8,536 nt of DNA from Acetatifactor sp. (GTDB lineage: Bacteria > Bacillota > Clostridia > Lachnospirales > Lachnospiraceae): positions 1 through 8,536 of the forward strand of contig JAILPF010000241.1 of NCBI GenBank assembly GCA_024699575.1, in the 5' to 3' direction. Positions 1-5,312 of the stretch are shown here, in pieces (position 1 is the first letter of the stretch; every line of letters starts with the position of its first letter). The notes under the pieces were generated by a model. It made no database searches, had not been told where the DNA came from, and saw only the letters and a list, made by a program, of their open reading frames with translations. Made by a program: the position numbers and the translations under genes.

Positions 1-1
1 T

Positions 2-313
2 GATGACCTGATGGAAGCATTGCAGCTTGCTGCAAAGGGTGAGATTAATCCTTCCGTAATGGTTACACATGTGGGAGGCCTCGATGCTGTTGCTGAGACC
101 ACCTGCAACCTGCCTAACATCCCCGGTGGAAAGAAGCTTTGCTATACACAGATAGATATGCCTCTTACTGCAATTGATGACTTTGCAGAGCTCGGCAAGA
201 AGGATCCTTTCTTTGCGGAATTGGATGCCTGCTGTAAGGCTCATAGCGGACTGTGGAACCCGGAAGCAGAGAAACTGCTCTTCAAGCATTTTGGAGTAAA
301 TGCAGGAGTATAA
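2..313 (+). CDS. Zinc-type sugar-phosphate dehydrogenase, SorE-like (C-terminal part, 5' truncated)
   Basis: The frame is open from the window edge to the TAA at 311-313, giving 103 visible codons, so this is the C-terminal quarter or so of a longer protein. The first in-frame ATG at 11 is internal and not the real start. The tail has a segment reading NPSVMVTHVGGLDAV, then NLPNIPGGKKL, then MPLTAIDDFAEL. That matches my recollection of the C-terminal region of medium-chain, zinc-dependent dehydrogenases of the L-sorbose-1-phosphate reductase (SorE) type. In that family the enzyme reduces L-sorbose 1-phosphate to D-glucitol 6-phosphate in the cytoplasm with NAD(P)H. The zinc ligands and Rossmann motif lie upstream of the window and cannot be checked. 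A fruK-like gene follows 28 nt downstream with its own RBS, so both probably belong to one sugar operon. The family call is fairly secure; the exact substrate is inference and could be another ketose or polyol phosphate. Confidence 0.7.
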   Translation, partial: DDLMEALQLAAKGEINPSVMVTHVGGLDAVAETTCNLPNIPGGKKLCYTQIDMPLTAIDDFAELGKKDPFFAELDACCKAHSGLWNPEAEKLLFKHFGVNAGV

Positions 314-341
314 AAGGATAAACTAGAAGGAGTGTTAGGAT

Positions 342-1250
342 ATGATTTATACAGTCACATTTAATCCTTCTCTGGATTATATCGTGGAGGTATCCGACTT
401 TAAAGCCGGCAGCGTCAACCGCACCGCCAGCGAGAAAGTTCTCCCCGGTGGAAAAGGTGTAAATGTATCCATCGTTTTGGGTAATCTTGGATTCTCCAGC
501 ACAGCTCTTGGATTTACTGCCGGATTTACGGGCAGAGAGCTGGAAGATTTGATGAAGCCCTTCGGATGTACCTGTGATTTCATTCGCGTGGAAGAAGGGA
601 TGACCAGAATCAATCTAAAGATGATGTCCGGGGCGGAAGCCACGGAGATTAACGGACAGGGACCGCAAATCAGACAGGAACACATCGAAGCATTATATGA
701 AAAGCTGGATGCGATGACCAAGGATGATTTGCTGGTAATCTCGGGAAGTATTCCGGGATGTCTGCCCGAAGATATGTATGAACAGGTATTGAAGCGCACA
801 GAAGATAAACAGGTGCCGACCGTAGTGGACGCCACCGGAAAACTTCTGATGAATGTGCTGAAATTCCATCCGTTTTTGATTAAACCGAACCACCACGAGC
901 TGGGAGAAATCTTCGGTGTAACCTTAAAGACGCATGATGAAGTAATCCCTTATGCAAAGAAAATGCAGGAGCTGGGTGCGAGAAACGTACTGGTATCCAT
1001 GGGTGGTGAAGGAGCAGTTCTCGTCACGGAAAAGGGCGAGGAATACAAGGCGGATGCCATCAAGGGCAAAGTCATTAATACGGTGGGAGCCGGAGACTCC
1101 ATGGTGGCAGGATTTATTGCAGGCTATTTGAAATCCGAAGGCAATGCGCTGGAGGCTTTCAAAACCGGACAGGCAGCGGGAAGTGCCAGCGCATTTTCTG
1201 AGAACCTGGCAACAAAGCCAGAGGTTGAGGAACTATTAAAATGCCTATAA
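342..1250 (+). CDS. fruK: 1-phosphofructokinase (PfkB family)
   Basis: This complete 302-residue protein is the usual length for FruK/LacC-type PfkB kinases. It opens with MIYTVTFNPSLDYIVEV, the typical start of 1-phosphofructokinases and tagatose-6-phosphate kinases. The first PfkB signature, GGKGVNV, is at residues 36-42. The second, NTVGAGDSMVAGF, starts at residue 246 and carries the anion-hole GAGD, with catalytic base Asp252. KPNHHELGEIFG near residues 180-191 is also characteristic. The expected reaction is ATP-dependent phosphorylation of fructose 1-phosphate to fructose 1,6-bisphosphate in the cytoplasm, feeding PTS-imported fructose into glycolysis. The ATG at 342 sits 9 nt after AGAAGGAG (325-332), which fixes the start. 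It lies between a SorE-like dehydrogenase and an HPr gene, consistent with a PTS sugar operon. Tagatose-6-phosphate kinase or another ketose-phosphate kinase remains possible, because this family is hard to split by sequence alone. Confidence 0.88.
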   Translation: MIYTVTFNPSLDYIVEVSDFKAGSVNRTASEKVLPGGKGVNVSIVLGNLGFSSTALGFTAGFTGRELEDLMKPFGCTCDFIRVEEGMTRINLKMMSGAEATEINGQGPQIRQEHIEALYEKLDAMTKDDLLVISGSIPGCLPEDMYEQVLKRTEDKQVPTVVDATGKLLMNVLKFHPFLIKPNHHELGEIFGVTLKTHDEVIPYAKKMQELGARNVLVSMGGEGAVLVTEKGEEYKADAIKGKVINTVGAGDSMVAGFIAGYLKSEGNALEAFKTGQAAGSASAFSENLATKPEVEELLKCL

Positions 1251-1276
1251 CTATCCTGTGCGAAAGATATATTACA

Positions 1277-1285
1277 AAAGGAGGG
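1277..1285 (+). promoter_or_regulatory. Ribosome binding site that sets the HPr start
   Basis: AAAGGAGGG lies 9 nt before the ATG at 1295. An in-frame ATG at 1241 would add 18 residues, but it overlaps the end of fruK, has no Shine-Dalgarno, and would place this strong RBS inside the coding sequence. Starting at 1295 also puts the active histidine at residue 15, as in standard HPr. Confidence 0.85.
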
Positions 1286-1294
1286 ATTAGACCA

Positions 1295-1552
1295 ATGCAG
1301 AAATTCAGTTATACAATCACAGATGAAATCGGACTTCATGCAAGACCCGCAGGAGAGCTTGTGAAAGTTGCCCAAAAGTTCGGGAGCAAGGTGACTCTCG
1401 GCAAGGACGGCAAAACTGCTGATGCGACAAGACTCATTGCCATTATGGGCTTAGGCGTGAAAAAAGGTGATGCGTTGGAAGTATGCGTGGAAGGCGCAGA
1501 CGAAGTTGACGCAGCAGCAGAACTGAAGAAATTCTTCAGTGCAAATTTATAA
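1295..1552 (+). CDS. HPr-family phosphocarrier lacking regulatory Ser46
   Basis: This 85-residue protein has the normal HPr length. The active-site segment IGLHARPA covers residues 12-19 and puts the phosphorylatable histidine at position 15 with Arg17 following, as required to accept phosphate from enzyme I and pass it to a PTS EIIA. A gap-free alignment with my memory of Bacillus subtilis HPr places Arg at position 46 (context DATRLIAIMGLG), where B. subtilis has Ser46. Ser46 is the target of HPr kinase/phosphorylase, and its phospho-form is the CcpA corepressor in Firmicutes. Thr45 is adjacent but not at the equivalent position. So PTS phosphotransfer looks intact while the carbon-catabolite-repression switch looks absent, the mirror image of Crh, which keeps Ser46 and loses His15. 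The gene follows fruK by 44 nt and ends the operon, suggesting a pathway-dedicated carrier loosely analogous to the FPr domain of enteric FruB. That role is inference; it could also be an ordinary ptsH variant of this lineage. Confidence 0.9.
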   Translation: MQKFSYTITDEIGLHARPAGELVKVAQKFGSKVTLGKDGKTADATRLIAIMGLGVKKGDALEVCVEGADEVDAAAELKKFFSANL

Positions 1553-1594
1553 TAGCTTAGCTTACATCTTTCAATTTTTATACACATCTCCCCT

Positions 1595-1632
1595 GAAGAA
1601 GCGTTCGCGACAAAAGTCGTGGGCGCTTTTTC
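1595..1632 (+). terminator. Rho-independent terminator of the sugar operon
   Basis: The arms 1599-1611 and 1616-1628 pair over 13 bp, including three G-T wobbles, around an AAAA loop. The pairing can extend to 1595-1632 using the flanking A and T runs. The 3' arm runs straight into a T-rich tract. It lies about 40 nt after the HPr stop, where an operon end is expected, and just before a new promoter. The A-rich 5' flank would also let it act weakly in the reverse direction, but no - strand gene lies there. Confidence 0.88.
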
Positions 1633-1642
1633 GCTTTCGATG

Positions 1643-1651
1643 TGTTATAAT
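1643..1651 (+). promoter_or_regulatory. Extended -10 promoter for the exporter operon
   Basis: A perfect TATAAT at 1646-1651 is preceded by TGT at 1643-1645, giving the TGn extended -10 element of vegetative sigma factor promoters. No good TTGACA is present 16-18 nt upstream, where the sequence is occupied by the 3' arm and T-tract of the terminator. The extended -10 may compensate for this. It sits about 37 nt before the ATG of the next gene, leaving a short leader with an RBS. No operator dyad was convincing. Confidence 0.6.
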
Positions 1652-1687
1652 CAATTACATATGATGCAGTGATAAAGGAGAAAAGAG

Positions 1688-2182
1688 ATGTTTCAATCAA
1701 TTAATGAGATAGAAAAGTTTAGTTTCGAGGACTGTCAGATTAGCAAACTGGAAGTGAAAGAGAAAGAGATTGTCTTAGAGCTGGAGGCATTGATTGTAAT
1801 GCCGAATAACTCTCAGAATACCAATTATACGGAGAGCTATGCCGGTACGACTACTGTGCGTTTGCGGGACGGAAAGATTTTAAGCGGTGTGAAGGAAGGG
1901 TATCAATACTTTGACGCAAATGATGTCCTTCTGGAATCTGTTGATGATATAGAGCTGAGTGCGGAAGAAATTGCAAGCCTTTCAAAGACCGGCGAGGGTG
2001 CATATTTGTATCGCTTTGATAAAGTGGAAGAGGAAGATGGGAAATATCTCTACGAAATGGTAATCGAGATGCCGCAGGAGGAAGTATATGACACATCTGT
2101 GGCAGACTCCTATCGTTTGCAGATTTCATTTTCTCAGGCGATTTTTGAGTGGGAGGTGTATTTAAACCGTGTCCAGCGATAA
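1688..2182 (+). CDS. Uncharacterised acidic cytosolic protein leading the exporter operon
   Basis: I do not recognise a named family for this 164-residue protein. The start is well supported: AAAGGAG at 1674-1680 lies 7 nt before the ATG, downstream of an extended -10 promoter. It has no signal peptide, no membrane segment, no evident helix-turn-helix and no cysteine cluster (a single Cys at residue 16). It is rich in Glu and Asp. Alternating hydrophobic and polar stretches, such as SKLEVKEKEIVLELEALIV near residues 19-37, suggest a mainly beta fold. The C-terminus ends in FEWEVYLNRVQR. The N- and C-terminal halves loosely resemble each other (NYTESYAGTTTVRL against YDTSVADSYRLQISF), so an internal duplication is possible but weak. 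The last 14 nt overlap the GTG start of the MATE gene, implying coupled translation. Its position at the head of an export operon suggests an accessory, sensing or immunity role, but nothing in the sequence proves this. Confidence 0.75.
   Translation: MFQSINEIEKFSFEDCQISKLEVKEKEIVLELEALIVMPNNSQNTNYTESYAGTTTVRLRDGKILSGVKEGYQYFDANDVLLESVDDIELSAEEIASLSKTGEGAYLYRFDKVEEEDGKYLYEMVIEMPQEEVYDTSVADSYRLQISFSQAIFEWEVYLNRVQR
2151..2158 (+). promoter_or_regulatory. Ribosome binding site for the GTG-initiated MATE gene
   Basis: GGGAGGTG inside the 3' end of the preceding gene matches the anti-Shine-Dalgarno well. It ends 10 nt before the GTG at 2169, supporting that non-ATG start and translational coupling with the upstream gene. 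Confidence 0.7.
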
Positions 2183-3551
2183 ATCGTTTACCCCTGCCAA
2201 TGATTTTGGAACGGGGAAGGTTTGGAAAAGGATTGTTGTACAGGCGATTCCGCTGACCTTAGCACAGCTGGTACAGCTTTTGTACAATGTGGTGGACCGC
2301 ATTTATATTGGACATCTTCAAGACACAAATAGTCTTGCGCTTACGGGAATCGGGCTGGTGTTTCCGTTGACTACGTTGATAGCAGCTTTTACAAACCTGT
2401 TTGGCTCCGGAGGAGCCCCGCTGTTTGCCATAGCCAGAGGTGCGAAGCAGGAGGAGAAAGCGGAAAGGATTCTGGGAAATACGGTTTCCCTTTTGCTGAT
2501 TGCCTCGGTGGTTATGTTTGGACTCTGTTACTCTTTCCGAAGACCCATTCTGTATCTGTTCGGAGCCAGTGACGCATCCTATGTCTATGCGGATGCCTAT
2601 TTGCGAATCTATCTATTCGGAACACCTTTTCTGATGTTTGCAACCGGATTAAACGGTTTTATCAATGCACAGGGATTCCCCAGAGTGGGGATGTTTACTA
2701 CAGTGCTGGGTGCAGTATTAAATCTGATTTTAGATCCCCTTTTTATTTTTGGCCTGGATATGGGTGTACAGGGAGCTGCTCTAGCTACGGTAATCAGCCA
2801 GCTGGTATCAGCGGCATGGGTATTGCGGTTTTTAACCGGAAGCAGGGCAATCCATAGAATTCGTTTGAAAAATATGCCGGTTGATATCCGGATTCTGCGG
2901 GAAATAACAAGTCTCGGAATGGCGGGATTTATCATGATGGGCACTAACTGTCTGGTGCAGGTGGTGTGCAATACTACTCTCCGCAATGTGGGAGGGGATT
3001 TGTATGTGGGCGTGATGACCGTTCTCAACTCTATCCGTGAAATTATAGGTCTTCCCATCGGGGGTCTGACAGGAGGCTCCCAGCCGGTTATCAGCTATAA
3101 TTATGGTGCCAAAGCATATAGCAGGGTGAAACAGGGAATTCGGTTTTCTGCCATTGTGGGAACCTTGTATACTGTTCTGGCTTGGGCGTTTGTGTTCGTG
3201 TTCCCCGGACAGTTGATTTCTGTCTTTACGGAGGATGCGGCGCTGATTACAGCGGGAGTGCCCGCCATACATATTTACTTTTTCGGGTTTTTCTTTATGG
3301 CATTTCAATTTACCGGGCAGTCTACATTTACCGCACTTAAGGACGCAAGGCATGCGATTTTCTTTTCCCTGTTTCGGAAGGCAATTATTGTAGTTCCTCT
3401 TACGCTTTTGTTGCCCAGAATCGGATTCGGAATCATGGGAGTGTTTCTGGCAGAGCCGATTTCCAATGCCATTGGAGGACTAGCCTGCTTCTTTACCATG
3501 TGGATAAAGGTCTATAAAAAGCTGCCAAAGGAGGATAACGTATGCAGCTGA
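2169..3551 (+). CDS. MATE-family multidrug/Na+ (H+) antiporter
   Basis: This complete 460-residue integral membrane protein has the usual MATE length, about 440-460 residues, and enough hydrophobic stretches for the standard twelve helices in two lobes (roughly residues 20-220 and 245-450). Family marks include PLTLAQLVQLLYNVVDRIYIG near residues 28-48, FGSGGAP around 78-84, GFINAQG at 163-169, NLILDPLFIFGLDMGVQGAA from residue 185, and GGSQPVISYNYGA around residues 302-314. MATE proteins expel cationic drugs or metabolites across the cytoplasmic membrane using a Na+ or H+ gradient. The MepA/DinF/NorM-type subgroup and the substrate cannot be settled here. Translation begins at GTG, 14 nt inside the upstream gene. 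The 3' end overlaps the next ABC gene by 10 nt, so these genes are co-translated. The family call is secure. Confidence 0.93.
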   Translation: MSSDKSFTPANDFGTGKVWKRIVVQAIPLTLAQLVQLLYNVVDRIYIGHLQDTNSLALTGIGLVFPLTTLIAAFTNLFGSGGAPLFAIARGAKQEEKAERILGNTVSLLLIASVVMFGLCYSFRRPILYLFGASDASYVYADAYLRIYLFGTPFLMFATGLNGFINAQGFPRVGMFTTVLGAVLNLILDPLFIFGLDMGVQGAALATVISQLVSAAWVLRFLTGSRAIHRIRLKNMPVDIRILREITSLGMAGFIMMGTNCLVQVVCNTTLRNVGGDLYVGVMTVLNSIREIIGLPIGGLTGGSQPVISYNYGAKAYSRVKQGIRFSAIVGTLYTVLAWAFVFVFPGQLISVFTEDAALITAGVPAIHIYFFGFFFMAFQFTGQSTFTALKDARHAIFFSLFRKAIIVVPLTLLLPRIGFGIMGVFLAEPISNAIGGLACFFTMWIKVYKKLPKEDNVCS

Positions 3552-5311
3552 TTTTGCGATATATGCGGAAGTATATAAAAAGCATAACTGTGGGAATGGG
3601 CATTAAATTTTTGGCGACCATGATGACACTGTTGCTCCCCTATCTATTGGAGTATCTGATCGATTACATCGTTCCTATGGGAAAGCTGTCCCGCATGTTC
3701 TTATGGGGGATTCTGATGGTTTTTTCAGCCTACGCAAGCTGGCGACTGAATGTGGCGGCGAACAGAAATGCGGTAAAAAATGCCCATTTTGTTTCCTATG
3801 ACATTCGAAAAGCGCTGTTTGAAAAGACCAGCAATCTGTCAGGAACTACCTTTGACGCATTCGGGCTTCCCAGCCTGACCAGCCGAATGACAAGCGACAG
3901 CTATAATGTACAGTCCTGTGTGCAGATGTTGCAGACCTTGTGTGTCCGTGCACCGATTTTGATGATTGGCGGCATCGCGGTCACCATGACCATGGACAGG
4001 GTGCTGTCAGGAATTCTCTGCCTCATGCTCCCCATACTGATTGGTGTGATTGTTCTGGTCTCCTACAAGGGAATTCCATTATATACAAAGGTACAGGACA
4101 GACTGGATGAAGTAGTGCGAATCATGCGGGAAAATATTACCGGAATCCGTGTGGTCAAAGCATTATCCAAAACCGAGTATGAAAAAAGACGTTTCCATAA
4201 GGGCAATGAGGCGTTGATGAAGCAGGACGTCATTGCGAGCACTGTGATGGCAATTCCGGGTCCTTTTATGCAGACCTGCCTGAATATCGGATTGACGCTT
4301 GTGGTATATGTGGGAGCTGTGAGGGTGAATAACGGGCAGATGAAGCCCGGTGTGATTCTGGCTTTTTTGACTTACTTTAATTTGATTATGCAGAGTGTCA
4401 TGGCGCTCAACAGAATGTTTATGATGATCAGTAAGGCTTCTGCCTCCGCCGACCGCATTGACCTGGTGCTTGCGGCAAAGGATGACCAGAAGGTCCTGAC
4501 CCTGGAAAACGCAAAGAAGCCGGAGGAATCCTTTGGTGAAGAGGAATTTATTCGATTTGAGCATGTCAACTTTACCTATAATCAGGCGATAGAGGAGAAT
4601 AACAGGGATGCCTTTTTTGGCGAAAAGCAGGAACAGTGTCTGTATGATATCAGTTTCCGTATTAAGAGAGGGGAATCGCTGGGCATCATCGGCCCTACCG
4701 GTTGCGGCAAAACCACGATTATCAATCTTTTGATGCGTTTTTATGATGTGGAGGACGGAGCGGTCTTTGTGGACGGAAAAGACGTCAGAACCTATGATAA
4801 GGACGAATTGCATAGGAAATTTGGTGTGGTTTTCCAGAATGACGTGATTTTCAATGACACATTGCGCAATAATATTGTTTTTGGAAGAGCGGTGGGTGAT
4901 GAACAGCTGCAGGGAGCTGTGCAGGATGCAATGGCGGAGGAATTTGTCAGCAATTTAAGGGATGGACTTGATTATATGGCGGAGATTAAGGGAGCCAATC
5001 TGTCTGGCGGACAGAAGCAGAGAGTCCTAATCGCGAGAGCGCTAGCAGCCAATCCGGAAATCCTGATATTGGATGATTCCTCCAGTGCTTTGGATTATCG
5101 AACGGATGCGGCCTTGAGAAAAGCAATTGCCGCACATCATCAGAATTCTACTTTGATTATGGTGGCACAGCGCATCAGTTCCGTGCAGGGTATGACCAAT
5201 ATTCTAGTGATGGATAACGGAAGATGTATCGGTTACGGCAATCATGAGTATCTGATGGAAAACTGCGACGAATACAGAGAAATTTACGAAGCACAGATGG
5301 GGGGAATGTAG
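3542..5311 (+). CDS. ABC exporter half-transporter, degenerate-site subunit of a heterodimer
   Basis: This 589-residue fused protein has six membrane helices (about 14-40, 51-69, 132-152, 155-175, 241-262, 271-292) followed by an ATPase domain. Walker A GPTGCGKT is at 384-391, Q-loop Gln432, and a perfect LSGGQ signature at 487-491. Walker B is ILILDD at 507-512, so the catalytic Glu is replaced by Asp512. The H-loop His is replaced by Gln543 (context VAQRISS). This combination marks the degenerate half of asymmetric exporters such as TM287 of TM287/288 or its BmrCD and LmrCD counterparts. It should pair with the next gene's product, lending its LSGGQ to the partner's active site. About 20 residues separate the A-loop Tyr346 from the following strand, compared with 6-7 in the two other ABC proteins here, forming an acidic insert. 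The start is fixed by AAAGGAGG at 3527-3534, 7 nt before the ATG. Substrate is unknown; drug, lipid or peptide export are all possible. Confidence 0.93.
   Translation: MQLILRYMRKYIKSITVGMGIKFLATMMTLLLPYLLEYLIDYIVPMGKLSRMFLWGILMVFSAYASWRLNVAANRNAVKNAHFVSYDIRKALFEKTSNLSGTTFDAFGLPSLTSRMTSDSYNVQSCVQMLQTLCVRAPILMIGGIAVTMTMDRVLSGILCLMLPILIGVIVLVSYKGIPLYTKVQDRLDEVVRIMRENITGIRVVKALSKTEYEKRRFHKGNEALMKQDVIASTVMAIPGPFMQTCLNIGLTLVVYVGAVRVNNGQMKPGVILAFLTYFNLIMQSVMALNRMFMMISKASASADRIDLVLAAKDDQKVLTLENAKKPEESFGEEEFIRFEHVNFTYNQAIEENNRDAFFGEKQEQCLYDISFRIKRGESLGIIGPTGCGKTTIINLLMRFYDVEDGAVFVDGKDVRTYDKDELHRKFGVVFQNDVIFNDTLRNNIVFGRAVGDEQLQGAVQDAMAEEFVSNLRDGLDYMAEIKGANLSGGQKQRVLIARALAANPEILILDDSSSALDYRTDAALRKAIAAHHQNSTLIMVAQRISSVQGMTNILVMDNGRCIGYGNHEYLMENCDEYREIYEAQMGGM
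4709..4752 (+). repeat. 44-bp repeat, copy 1 (after Walker A of first ABC subunit)
   Basis: This stretch matches 6492-6535 at 43 of 44 bases, differing only at 4726 (T) against 6509 (C). It encodes KTTIINLLMRFYDV at the end of Walker A and beyond. Similarity falls off immediately on both sides. Confidence 0.85.
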
Positions 5312-5312
5312 G

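Noticed and set aside
1241..1294. Upstream ATG for HPr adding 18 residues
   Set aside because: It overlaps the fruK stop, lacks an RBS, and would shift the active His away from position 15; the ATG at 1295 has a strong RBS.
1632..1680. Possible operator or cre-like site near the exporter promoter
   Set aside because: Only a CATATG hexamer and short TCA/TGA matches were found; no dyad of convincing length and no match to the cre consensus.
4163..4813. Open frame of 216 codons on the - strand
   Set aside because: Antisense to the degenerate ABC subunit, no RBS, no domain resemblance.
3542..5311. Degenerate Walker B and H-loop as a sign of pseudogenisation
   Set aside because: The frame is intact and the losses are the exact set known for one half of heterodimeric exporters, matched by the partner's deviant signature.
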